Below, one piece after another: positions 34,399 through 45,194 of a stretch of DNA of 64,000 nucleotides. Origin of the DNA: Tamarix chinensis (lineage: Eukaryota > Streptophyta > Magnoliopsida > Caryophyllales > Tamaricaceae); the NCBI GenBank assembly GCA_030549775.1, contig CM060171.1:57842360-57906359 (forward strand), written 5' to 3'. Each line of letters opens with the position of its first letter. Position 1 is the first letter of the stretch. A program made the position numbers and the translations under genes. The notes beneath the pieces were generated by a model. That model had not been told where the DNA came from and did not search any database. It worked only from the letters and a program-made list of their open reading frames with translations.

Positions 34399-35560
34399 CC
34401 TATTATGAACAACTTTTGGGGACTAAGCAAAGGATGATGGGAGTTCTGGATCATTCTATTATTGAATCTCAATTGTCATAGGCTCAACAAGCTAGCCTCA
34501 TTGCACTTGTATCCAAAGATAAAGTTAAAGAGGTTGTCTTTTCTATGGGAGACATTAAAGCCCCTAGGGTTGATGGGTACTCTGCAGGCTTCTTCAAAAA
34601 GAGTTGGCATATTGTTGCCGATGAACTTCTATGGGCTATAAGAGAATTCTTTGCTTTTGGGTTCTTACCTAGGAAAGTGAATATCACTGCCTTAACTCTA
34701 GTTCCAAAGAAGCCAAATGCAAATAGGGTGTCTCATTTTAGAACCATAGCTTACTGTAATGTGATTTATAAAATCATTTCAAAAATTTTTGTGTAGAGAA
34801 TGAAGATTATTATGCCTATTATCATTGGCAGCTCTCAGAATGCTTTCATCAAGGGTAGAAGTATTGGAGAGAATATTCTCTTGGCTCATGAGTTAGTCAG
34901 GAAGTACTCTAACAAGGGTATATCACCTAGATGCATGCTAAAGATTTATCTTCAAGAAGCTTATGACATGGTGAATTGGAATTTTTTGCAAAATGTCTTA
35001 CTCTTATATGGCTTTCCACATCATTTTCTTAAGCTGATTTTGGCATGTGTCACTTCTATTTCCTTCTCTGTGAGTTTCAATAGGGTGCTTTCTTCCCCTT
35101 TTCCTAGTAAGAGGGGCTTATGACAAGGATATTCTCTATCCTCTTATCTATTTGTGTGGGTAATGGAATACTTTGAAGAAGTTATGGGGTGATATAAGAT
35201 TTCATGGTCACCCTAGATGTAAATATCTGAGACTCATCAATCTTAATTCTGCTGATGATGTGCTGTTGTTTTGCAAAGGTGAGCTGCATAGTGTCATTTG
35301 TTTACAAGAGGTTTTATCTCAGTTTTCTTCTTTTTCTGGACTGTCTATCAATCAATTGAAATGTAGTGTCTTCTTTGGGGGTGTCACTAAGCAGGTTCAA
35401 TCTACCATTCTGTCACACCTTGGTTTCCCTACAGGCTCTTTTCCTATAACCTATTTGGGACTGCCTTTGTCTTCAGCAAGGATTTCTGAAGTTCATTTGT
35501 AGCCTCTTTTGGATAAAATTTCTGCTAGAATTAGGCATTGGAATATACTATATCTGTCCA
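34399..35560 (+). pseudogene. Reverse transcriptase of the sense LINE
   Basis: Frames 34545-34796, 34800-35123 and 35173-35502 give KAPRVDGYSAGFFKKSW, LVPKKPNANRVSHFRTIAYC, QNAFIKGRSIGENILLAHEL, MLKIYLQEAYDMVNW and LRLINLNSADDVLLFCKGEL. The active-site box is SADD instead of FADD, keeping both aspartates, but the GxRQGDPLSP box is lost at a stop near 35121 (RGL*QGYS). The end ITYLGLPLSSARI closes the thumb region. Single stops at 34795, 35121 and a short deletion near 35160 break the frame. Confidence 0.87.
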
Positions 35561-36543
35561 ATGTTAGTCGTTTGTAGCTAATCAAATCAGTGTTGTTTAG
35601 TGTTCAGCTATATTTCAGCTAAATCATTTTGCTTCCCAGGAAAGTTCTACACTGTTTTATTAGTATGTGCAGGGGTTTTTTTTGGTTAGGGAAGATTAGT
35701 GTTAGGAAGACTGCCGTTATATCATGGGATAAGCTTTATTGCCCAACAAGTGAAGGGGGTATTGGCTTACTGAATCTGGATGTAGGGAACAATTGTGGTT
35801 TGGGGAAGTTACTTTGGAATATTGCAGCAAAGAAGGATACTTTATGGGTCCAATGGGTACACACCATTTATCTTAGGCAGAATTCTATGTGGGACTTTGT
35901 TCCCTCAACTTACTCTTCTTGGATTTTTCATAAAATCTTGCATACTCGACCTCTTTTACAAGAGTATGTTTATGCTTGTGTGGATAGGAATGTTGCTTAT
36001 TTTAGCATTAAAGAAGCTTACCATCTTATTCACACTAAACAATAGAAGCATAGATGGGCAATTCTGGTTTGGAGGCCTTTGATTGTCCCAAGATTGAGAT
36101 TTCCAGCCTAGCTTGCATTTAGGAATCGGTTACTAACTAAAGATAGATTGGGGGAGCTAGGCATGACTGTGGATCCAAGGTGTGTTTTTTGTCAGTAGAA
36201 TGTGGAAACTAGAGATCATTTGTTACTTTTATACCCCTTTGCTTCCATGTTTTGGCAAAAGATTAGGGTGGCTATAGGGAGAAGTGATAGGATCACTAGA
36301 TGGGATCATGAAGTCAAAGCTTTAATCACTAGATCTCGGCAGAATTCTAGTAAAACACATATCTTAGGGGCTTTATTTATTTCTTATATTGCTACGATTT
36401 GGCATAAAAGGAATCTTTGTTTATTTCTAAATCAGGCGAGCCAAAATTCTATGATTTTAAGAGTTATTGTTATGAATTTTTCAAGGAGAATGGTACACCA
36501 TAGTCTGCATGCTGTGAACTTATATCATTCTTTGTATCCCTGA
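35561..36543 (+). pseudogene. C-terminal and zinc-finger region of the sense LINE
   Basis: Frame 35629-36045 contains MCRGFFWLGK, WDKLYCPTSEGGIGLLNLDV and YFSIKEAYHLI, the conserved connection domain of plant LINEs. Further on, FPAWLAFRNRLLTKDRLGEL, CVFCQ and ETRDHLLLLYPFASMFWQKI (36202-36300) form the zf-RVT domain (C-x-x-C-x-x-x-x-E-x-x-x-H-L). The last frame ends YIATIWHKRNLCLF near 36420. It likely helps bind RNA or DNA during target-primed synthesis. Two stops split it. Confidence 0.83.
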
Positions 36544-37285
36544 TTGATTGTGTTTTCACCTTACTCAGTACATAGCATACTAACCATCATTTTCATGGGT
36601 GCTAATCATTCCCACAGGTATATCCACCCTATTTTTGTAGGTTCTTAATGTTTATTAACCCAATGTGATTGCCTTTAGTGAGTGTTAGTCAAATTATTAC
36701 AGGGTATGGTTATCTAAGTATCTCTATCTCTCTAGGTCTCTTAGTTTTTTTCATTATACATATTTCCTTATCCCTATTTCATATTCTATAACGTGGTGAA
36801 ATCAAGTTCTTCCCACACATAATTCCTAGGTATGAGTGTGCTTCCATCTTGCACCTAATGTAGACTAAGCATAGGGAGTGCCTCTGATATGTTGGATAAA
36901 GAACGACACCCTTACATTTTGTATTTTGCTATTAACTCATTAGAATTAAATTTTTTTAGTCCTAAATTTTGGGGTGTTATACTTGCATGACAAAATCGCA
37001 ATTATAAACATAACGGTAAAGAAATCATACATATAGCCATCTCATCTATTAATGAACAAATAGCCATATTCGCAAAGGAATCAATGATAGGAGCTTAGCT
37101 CCACCACACATCAAGGCTGAGGGGCTTTTCCTAAGAAAAAATGCTCACCTCATATTGGTTAAAAAATTCTTTAAAAGCTTAGACATCCATTCCTAACCAC
37201 CAATGGTCTCCTGCTACAATAGCGTCACTAACATTATCCTAATCCTTAAGTCAGTATAAGTTTTATAAGGTTTAGAGGAAAATAT
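36544..37285. other. Spacer between LINE and Del-like element
   Basis: No gene seen. It should hold the LINE 3' untranslated end; no clear poly-A run is visible. At 36962-36978 the phrase ttttggggtgttata copies the last bases of Del-type LTRs but no PBS follows, so an old LTR end may lie here. Confidence 0.45.
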
Positions 37286-37746
37286 TATAATAACCCAAAA
37301 CTTGAAAACCTAGGATTTAATAAATAACCCTCATTTGGGATAATTAAAAATTAAAAATTTATTTAAATTAATCATTTTGTGGATTTTTGAGCATATAAAA
37401 ATGGATATGTATATTTAATAAATTAAAATAAATATTTTTGTTATTTTATCATGCTCATATTGTTTAAATAATTTTCCAAACCAATATTTTAATAAAATTA
37501 ACCTTTTTTTAACCAATTTATTAGATTATAATAATTTTAATTATTAAATTAATTTATCTATCAAAAATACTAAATGCCATTATTTTAAAAATTATTTTAT
37601 TTTATTTTCCCCCTTTTTCTTTTTCCTCTCTTCTTTTTCTTTCTCTTTTTTTTTTCTTCTTTTTCTTCTTTTCCTCCCTTTTTTCTTTTTCTTTCCCATT
37701 GGGCCGCCCAGCCTTTTTTCCCTCCCCCTTGCACTGGGGTGTTACA
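37286..37746 (+). repeat. 5' LTR, internally deleted (461 bp)
   Basis: The first about 440 bases match the start of the LTR at 40225 (same aataaataaccctc and tttttgagcat words, same pyrimidine-rich run). At about 37728 it jumps to the last dozen bases, tggggtgttaca. Thus about 4.2 kb present in the 3' LTR is missing here. Confidence 0.85.
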
Positions 37747-37749
37747 AGT

Positions 37750-37761
37750 TGGTATCAAAGC
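37750..37761 (+). other. Primer-binding site of the gag-only element
   Basis: tggtatcaaagc lies three bases after the 5' LTR end, one mismatch from the initiator methionine tRNA complement. The phrases ggtatcagagtg at 37857-37870 and 37918-37930 echo it and may be leader repeats. Confidence 0.85.
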
Positions 37762-38023
37762 ATTTTTAAAGATTCTCCATGTCATTAAGTGTTTTGAGTG
37801 GACATCACTTTGAAAGTTCTTTTAAAATTCAAAGTTTATGAGTTGATATAACGAGGTGGTATCAGAGTGTTTGAGAAACCCTTTCTGGTTTTAATGAGTT
37901 GAGATGATACTACAAGTTAGTATCAGAGTGTTTTCTAGAAATTTACATAGTTTTCATTGATTTTAAGTGGGTTTTCCCTCTTTTATCCTTTGTTTTAAAA
38001 CCCAGATTAGTCCTAAGAGTTGA

Positions 38024-39180
38024 GTATGGGTAGGTTGAGTGGCCCTTTGCTTGGGTCACCTAGCTTGATAGATAGCACCTTTCCTAACATGCTTCTATTT
38101 TGTAGCCAACTTGACATGAGCCTAGAGGGATGCATTAAGAACCTAGAAAGGGCACTCGTGATGCTCATGGGATTAGCTCAAGTCCCCCAGTGCCTCAACT
38201 TCCAATTGCTCTACCTCTTATGGTTATCAGAGAGGATTGGCTCGATAGAGTCTCATGTCATCAGCCTTTGACCTACGATGAGAAAGAAAACCTCGTGATC
38301 TTTAAAATTTGGATACGGGATTTTTATAGGACATTCGAGGTGCTCAACTATCTTAAGAAGTGGAAGATGAGCATTGCAACGTACTTCCTCCGAGGATTAG
38401 TCGACACTTTGTGGGAAGACTTTTGAGCATAAGGAGGACAATCAACATCTTAGGAAGAATTTAAGATTGGACTCCAGCCGTGTTTCCATGCCGAAAGTCT
38501 TAGGAGGGCCAAACTCAAGGAATTTATGGAGCTAACGCAAGGAAGCTTATCGGTGTGAGAGTGCTATGCATGGTTAAGGAGTTGTGGAAGTATGCCCTTG
38601 GTATAGCAGCTAGCAAGGCTTCTCTGGTCATCCCAATTGAGCAAGGGCTCCATCTCAATGTTCAAAGTGTGATGGGTGAGACCACTTCTTGTGACATGAC
38701 TATCATGTACGAGCGGGCATGTGTTGCCAATGCCTTGGTCTATGAACAAACCTCTATCCTGGGTAAGTAGAAGAATGAAGAGACAAAGTTTTGAGAAAAG
38801 GGTCATCGTCCCATTAACAAGGTTTTGTGGGTCCAACCTCAATATCAAGCTAGAGTTCAGTGTAAGAATAGTCAGAGTACTTCTAATGGCAAGGCTAGAA
38901 AGAGACTTATACAACATTAACATTGCTATCATTGTAGAAGAGATCAACTAGGTAGGGATTGCATAGGAAAGTAGGTTTAGTGCCATGATTGTGGACAACT
39001 TGGACATAGGAGCTTTGGGTGCTACTACGCACCCTATGAAGAAATTCAGAAATCCCAACAACCATCGGTTCAGTAGAATAAGATGTTTGGAGCAACCCGT
39101 TAGCCTCTCCAATTGGAGTAGACAAGCAAGAGATTGATCCCGATGCGACCTCTTTAGGATTATTGTTGAGTCCCTTGTAA
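38024..39180 (+). pseudogene. Gag of the gag-only Del-like element
   Basis: The reading starts near 38024 and contains REDWLDRVSCHQPLTYDEKE (frame 38190-38426), VIFKIWIRDFYRTFEVLN and TYFLRGLVDTLWEDF, then IPIEQGLHLNVQSVMG (38555-38770) and an intact CCHC knuckle CHDCGQLGHRSFGC near 38975-39015. A short acidic tail EIDPDATSLGLLL runs to a stop near 39177. Its relative at 12846-13926 has a similar end. Gag should package element RNA. At least three frame breaks are present. Absence of protease after the knuckle marks the element as gag-only. Confidence 0.8.
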
Positions 39181-39288
39181 TTGCTTCAAATTATTAATTG
39201 GTGTAATTATTTCTCTATTCGCCTCTCGCCTCTCGATAAAATAGGTTTGTCCTTAAGGGGGTAGTTACCCCAAGTACCCTAGGACCCT

Positions 39289-40164
39289 TGATACAGGAGC
39301 ATCTAATGAACCTAATAATTGTCATGTTCATATTAATCCTCAAGGTAAGGAAGATTTAGCTTTCTTAATGTTGGAGCCTATCATGTTAAATATTCTTGAT
39401 AATTCTTATATGCTTGATATTGAAAAAACATTCAAGTTGTTCTTGTAGGTATGTTAAATATTTGCAAGAAGAAGATGTTAATACACTTTAATGTGTATAA
39501 GTATTCAAAGCATGCAAGACTATGACATACATAGGATGATACATTACAACAAGAAGATATAGTGATGATATTCATTAGTTGTATTAACTTGTTGTAAACC
39601 CTAACCCTAAGTGTATTTTATGTAAGTTAAGGTATTGATATAATTTTATGTATATATCTTAGTTAATTGTATAGCTTTGTAATATTAATCCTTAGTATCA
39701 TTTCACCAATGATATTATGCTTTGGATTAAGGTTAATATGGGCTTAATTCAACCATGATAAATGGGCTGGATTAAGGGAAATACTCGGCTGGTTTAGGCA
39801 TGCAACCACTGACTACTTCCTCTCCTATATATATACCTTGTGCGCATCATGTGTAAGAAGAATTTGAATGAATAAAGCATATGATTTTTTTATCAAACTT
39901 TGAGCTACATTAGCTAAAGTCTATCCTCCGTTTTGGGTCGACATTGGGCAAGGGAAATCTAGGATTCTACCTTCCTCAATCAATCTTCAAACTTGACACA
40001 TTTGAAGACCAACTCAAATCTGTAGAGTATCTCCTCCTTTTTTAATCAATTTCTTCACCTATATTCTGACTAATTATTTTGTTTCTTTTGCAACAATTCG
40101 GGGGTGATAGTTTCTAATACAATCTTCGATCCAACCTTCTGGCTACATTGATAAAACCACATCA
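39289..40164 (+). mobile_element. Solo LTR of the CRM-like family
   Basis: 876 bp starting tgatacaggagc and ending aaaaccacatca, with flanking accct (39284-39288) and acccc (40165-40169) as near-perfect 5-bp target duplication. It contains a TATA-like run at 39823-39836 and aataaa at 39871. The first 150 bases carry the coding tail of the element (FLMLEPIMLNILDNSYML), as in the copies at 5.6-6.1 and 45.2-45.5 kb. Solo LTRs form by recombination between the two LTRs of an element. Confidence 0.85.
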
Positions 40165-40211
40165 ACCCCTCATTTGTATCCCTTATAGTAAGGAGTAAGG
40201 AGTTTTTCTTT

Positions 40212-40224
40212 AAGGGGTTAGTGA
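40212..40224 (+). other. Polypurine tract of the gag-only element
   Basis: aaggggttagtga sits directly before the 3' LTR start at 40225. This purine run primes plus-strand DNA synthesis. The third element has a similar aaggggatagtaa in the same place. Confidence 0.75.
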
Positions 40225-40529
40225 TGTAATACTCCAAAATTTTAAAATCCTGTATTTAATAAATAACCCTCAATTGGGATAATTTTAAAATTTAAATTTA
40301 TTTAAATTAATCATTTTGTGGATTTTTGAGCATACAAAAATGGATATGAATAATTAATAAATTAAAATAAATATTTTGTTATTTTATCATACTCATCTTA
40401 TTTAAATAATTTTCCAAACTAATATTTTACTAAAAGTAACCTTTTTACACCAATATATTAAATTATAATAACTTAAATTATTAAATTAATTTATCTATCA
40501 AAAAATTCAATGCCATTATTTCAAATATT

Positions 40530-41750
40530 ATTTTTATTTTTTTCCCCTTTTTCCTTTTTCCTTTTTTCCTTTCTCTTTTTTTTTCTTCTTTTTCTTCTTT
40601 TCCTCCCTTTTTCCTTTTTCTTTCCCTTTAGGCTGCTCGACCTATTTTCCCTCCCCCTCACGCTACACCCTTAACCCATCTCCTTCTCCTTCACCTTTCT
40701 CTCCTATGCTACCGCCCCAACCCAACCTTTTTTTTTCCTCTCCTCTACCTCGCGCATGGGCCGATTAATCCTTCCCTTTCTTCCCCGCCTGGTTGGCCTA
40801 CCTTTCCTTCTCTTTTTCATCTTCCTTCATCTTCTTCTTCTACTTTCGACGCTGCATGCCATAGAAACCTACCGCCAACTCCCTTCCCACGTCTTGTTGC
40901 ATCCTACCACCCTACTCTCATCCCATCCCTTTCCTTCAATTTTCTACAACACCAACCCTATGACCCTTCTCCGCATGCCTTTCTCCTTTCCCTCTCAACT
41001 CCCTAAAACCACAACCCCAACTGATACTTGCCTCCTTTCTTTTCTCCCTTCCTTTTCCTCCCCTTATTTGCCCAATTTTTGACCTCCATCAACCCCCCTC
41101 AACTCCATATAGATCCTCCCATCTTTCTCCTTTCTTCTTCTCTCCTCCTCCTCCCCTATTTTCACTTCACCACTGCCAACCGCCATTTTTTCCGCCAAAC
41201 CAACCACCACATCAACCTTTTTCCACCCCTACTATCTCCCTACACCACCGAGCCATCACCATAATCCATTGCAGCCACCCTCATCTTTTTTCTTTTTCTT
41301 TCCCTCTTATCGGCCTCCACCCTACTCCACCACCATCCATCACTATTTTTCCTCTTCATCCACCTCCAAAGCCACCAATCTACTCCCCAACACCTCCTCT
41401 ACCTCTGTACATCCTCCCTTAAGCCAAAACTTTCCACTCAACCCCTTCTTTCTCTTCTTCTTTTCCCTTCCTCCTTCTACTCCGCCACCCTTGCACCAAT
41501 TTTCCTAGCCTTGTAGTTGCTGCCTCCCCCACCTTGAGCCACCGATCATCGACCCTCAACCACCACCTACAACCTTACTCTATCCCTGCACCTAGCCTCC
41601 ACCCTAACACCCTTCAAAAGCTCTCCACACCACTCCTAAAACCCCTACTCGAAACAGCCACCCCTTCCTTCTCCTATCCCCTTCTCAGATCCTTCCTCCT
41701 TCCCTCTTGCATGCAGCTCACGCTGCATGAGCAAGGTGAGTTTGCTACCT
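40530..41750 (+). repeat. Pyrimidine-rich block of the giant LTR
   Basis: About 1.2 kb of C/T-rich sequence (ttcctcccttttcc, ccaccacc, cttcttcttc words). Open frames of 74-108 codons (for example 40756-41082 and 41028-41264) follow from the base bias and encode only Pro/Ser/Leu/Phe-rich low-complexity chains. Confidence 0.8.
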
Positions 41751-42409
41751 CCCCTTAATAATCTTGTCTAATGATATTGAGGTATAATAATGTTAATACT
41801 AGTATATATTTAATTAAGCTTTTGATAAAAAAAATTATCCTTTTAATTTTCTACTTCTATTATGCTAATTTTGATATTATTTTTATGTATTGATTTTTAC
41901 TAATCAAAGTTTAAACCTTTAACCAAGGGTACTAGTAAGGTTTGATTACCGTGGAAAATAAGGTAACCACTATACCCTATAAAAAGGTATGAATATACAT
42001 TTGCTACCACATTATGGTTTTAATATGTTTATATGCATGATGAATGTTGTTAAGTGTAAGGTGTTTAGTATCATATATTGGTTAATGAAAAGAAAAGCAT
42101 GATAATTTATGTGCCATGTATGGAAATAATGCTTAAGGGAAGGAGCCTTGTTATTAATGAAAATGTTAAATACATATGTATGGTATCATATGCTAATATG
42201 GCCATTTGTTGCATATATAACGTTAATGTATTCTCTAGGGGCATTTTAGTAAATTCTCATGTATGAAAGCACGGCCTAAATAAGTATGTGTGCTAAGTGC
42301 CATTATGTGTTAATGTTAAATAATAGTAGTAGGTGATGTTGGATGATTTGTATGGAGCTTATATATCAATATTTTATGTAGTGAAGGTATTTTGTTAAAA
42401 TTTGTATAA

Positions 42410-43390
42410 TAAGGGAAAAATGGTAATTTATAAGAGTAAAGGAGTAAAATAGTAAATGGATAAGTAAGGAGGGTATTTTAGTAATTTTATATGAAAAGGG
42501 GATAATTTGGTAATTAATAAAAGAGAAGGGTATTTTGGTAATTTGGTATAAAGAAAAGGGTAATATGGTAATTTTGTAAAGTAAAGGCCTATTTTGGAAA
42601 TTAATAAAGATGAAGGGTATTTTGGTAATTTGGCATAAAAAAGGGTATTATGATAATTTTGTAAGGTAAAGGGGTAAACTAGTAATTTAGTAAAGGAGAA
42701 GGGTAATTTGGTAATTTGGCAAAAAAGAAAGGGTATGTTGGTAATTTTTTAAAGTAAAGGGGTAATTTGGTAATTAATAAAGGAGAAGGGTATTTTGGTA
42801 ATTTGGCATAAAGAAAAGGGTATTATTGTAATTTTTTAAGGTAAAGGGGGTAAACTAGTAATTTAATAAAGTATAAGGGTAATTTGGTAATTTGGCATAA
42901 AAGAAAGGGTATGTTGGTAATTTTGTAAAGTAATGGGGTAAAATGTTAATTATAATAATTAAGAAAGGAAATTTGGTAATTTAACCAACCAAAAGGGCAA
43001 ATTGGTAAATTTAATAAGTATGAAGGGTGATTTGGTAATTTAACTAACCAAATGGGTAACCTAGTAAATGTAACAAATATGAAGGGTGAATTAGTAACTT
43101 AATAAGGCTAAGGGGCAATTTGATAATTTAAAGGGCAATACAGTAATTTATCAAATGGAAGGGTAAATTGGTAACTTAACAATTATGAGAGGTAGAGTGG
43201 TAATTTAATAAGTAGGGAGGATAATTTGGTAATCTAACAAATATAAGAAGTAATTTAGTAATTATGCAAACATGAAGGGTACTATGGTAATTTGGCAAAT
43301 AAAAAGGTATGACTTGGTAATTTTACAAAGAAGGGGTACTTCAGTAATTTTGGTAAGGATGATGGGAGTAAATCAGTAACTTGCTTATAA
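42410..43390 (+). repeat. Degenerate ggtaatttggtaattt tandem array
   Basis: About 1 kb made of units of roughly 20-45 bases, each with the core aagggtaatttggtaattt in variable forms (aaaggggtaaactagtaatt, gaagggtgatttggtaattt). The spacing and sequence vary, so it is an old array. The reverse-oriented counterpart is at about 16250-16930. Confidence 0.85.
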
Positions 43391-43794
43391 TATGTCAAAG
43401 GATCAAATGAGTCTCCATAGTATGACATAAGTAATATGGAATAATAAAATAAGGGTATTTGATAAGTTAGTGGGTATTACAATTGAGTATCATAAGAACA
43501 TAGGATAACCTATAGTTGCATGGATAATTAAAGGTGTGATATGGTGTTTATCCCATAATCATGCGAGAGATGCCTAGTCTATAAGTTCGCATGGAACTAT
43601 TTGTGAAGTACCTGCTAGGGTTTTATGCATGCCATGATCTTTGATATGGAATGCTTGATTCTATGGCTAATATATCTTTATGTCTCTAGATTTGTGACAT
43701 TTTCCCTTCCGTCAAATAGAATTAATGGCCCTATTGAATAAAGACATGTATAAAGTACTAATTATGTAAAGTAAAATATTATTAATTCAGGCCA

Positions 43795-44165
43795 AGACCA
43801 ATCAACCGACGAATAATAGTGGCTAGGTGTAGGGTGCCCTAGAGATCGCTCCACCGGCGAATAATAGTGGTCAAGTACATTATGCCCTAAAACATTTTCC
43901 AGTTCACTAGCTATAACACTGGGGGATCTCGAGCTCAATAAACCAAACATTAGAAATTAATAAAGTATGGGAAGACACTAATCACTTATAGTGGAACACC
44001 ATGTGAGTCGGGGCTAGACCGGTCCACCAACAAATAATAGTGTCCAGGTGCGGGGTGTCTTGGAGACCGGTCCAAATATGAATAATTGTAGTCAGGTGCA
44101 TTATACCCTAAAGTATATTTCGGCCCACAGGCTATAGTAGTGGGGTTCCCGCACTCACATGAATA
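43795..44165 (+). repeat. CCAC...GTGG repeat cluster in the giant LTR
   Basis: Five related units of about 30 bases, with cores such as ccaccggcgaataatagtgg and ccaccaacaaataatagtgt, each preceded by ggtc or gatc. Related units occur in the other giant LTRs at 14920-15275, 53466-53760 and about 62560-62850. Confidence 0.78.
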
Positions 44166-44862
44166 TAATTCAAGAGATGATGATTGAATAATGATATTCA
44201 TTAATGGCTTGAGACCAAAAGAGTTAATATCATACTCATAGATATTGTTAATATAAGTTCAGCCTTGGTGTGTGTCTCTCTTGGCATACGATGTGCCTGC
44301 TAAGTTCATGGATGTTGTGTTATGCATTTTTTATTGTATAAGTTGTTGCCTTGTGTATTATTCCGTGTGTTATCCTTCTATATAGTTTATGTATTATTTG
44401 TTGCATGCGGACTTGCCTTTTAATTTAGTTGAAAGGGTTACTCAATACTATAGTATTGAAGATTTTCATTTGTGGGCCCTGCCAATTCAATGGGCAGTGT
44501 TCCTTGTAGGTCTATTTCATGTGCTATTCAAGTGGGCATCGGGTATGAGCGTAAGTATTATCCGAGAAAGTTTTATGGTTTCTCTTCCACCTTTTTAATT
44601 CCTTGGTAAATGATTTTACTCTTGTAATCACTAATTGTGGGGTTATATCTTTTGTGATGAGTTTAGTGCACTAATCTATTTTAAATTGAATTTGTGTAAA
44701 TCCCATTCAATTTCTTTTAGCCTTAGCACTTGGTACTGGAATAGTAGCAAGAAACTGATTGGGTACTAAGTGTGGCGGTAACATCCTCGAAAGTTACTAG
44801 TTTTGCTTCTGCTAATTTTTAAATAAAATAAAATTTTTTAGTAGTAATATTTGGGTGTTACA

Positions 44863-45194
44863 ACTATAGAGTAGAAAATGCCCCAAGCTACTAAAAAATT
44901 AGTAACCCCTTCTATTTTACAAAATTAGGAAACAAAAGTCCATAGGACTACCTTTTAAATGATAACACAAAATGTAATCACCAATGTAGCTCAAAGAGCA
45001 CATAACACACATATCAGCTACTTTCGAAGGATAACTATAACATTTTAGATTACAAGGATTTATGGATAACACCAAACTCAAATAAAATTAAAAAATTGTT
45101 CAAAACCATGAAACCTATTAATCCAAAGAATCGCCACAAATCATTAATCCCTCAAACTCTTTAGGGAAAACCTTAAATCGAAGGTCAAAAGTTG
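44863..45194. other. Short spacer between two retrotransposons
   Basis: 332 bp without gene; no open frame of note. It starts with the probable target duplication actat of the gag-only element. Confidence 0.6.

Larger units (their letters stand above)
30890..36543 (+). mobile_element. Sense L1-type LINE, split by an antisense LINE
   Basis: Left part (about 30890-32105) encodes the endonuclease and the linker before RT; right part (about 34399-36543) resumes with the RT and the zinc-finger end. The reading resumes near YYEQLLGTKQRMMG so that the two halves make one continuous order. The element carries many stops. No ORF1 (RNA-binding protein) could be identified upstream. Confidence 0.8.
37286..44862 (+). 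mobile_element. Gag-only Del-like element with very unequal LTRs and a nested solo LTR
   Basis: 5' LTR 37286-37746 (461 bp), PBS, gag, solo LTR of another family, polypurine tract, 3' LTR 40225-44862 (4638 bp). Flanks aatat (37281-37285) and actat (44863-44867) agree at four of five bases, consistent with a target-site duplication. No protease, RT, RNase H or integrase is seen, so the element would have depended on enzymes from relatives. Without the solo LTR the internal region is only about 1.6 kb. Confidence 0.82.
40225..44862 (+). repeat. Giant 3' LTR (4638 bp) of the gag-only element
   Basis: Starts tgtaatactcc, ends ttgggtgttaca. Order of blocks: AT-rich start, pyrimidine-rich block (about 40530-41750), AT-rich part, degenerate ggtaattt array (about 42410-43390), CCAC...GTGG repeats (about 43795-44165), and an AT-rich end with a conserved tactaagtgtggcggtaaca box (about 44755-44780). 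The sister copy at 14192-18998 has the same order. No credible gene lies inside. Confidence 0.85.

Noticed and set aside
37750..37761. tRNA-like match
   Set aside because: Only the 12-base primer-binding complement of initiator methionine tRNA; no cloverleaf. Same for 11022, 14177, 50953 and 61801.
40756..41758. Series of plus-strand open frames of 74-108 codons in the pyrimidine-rich block
   Set aside because: They follow from C/T bias; chains are Pro/Ser/Leu-rich, overlap in different frames, are not conserved as protein in the sister LTR and have no domain.
42410..43390. CRISPR-like array
   Set aside because: Units vary in length and sequence, no constant repeat or unique spacers, and the context is a plant LTR.
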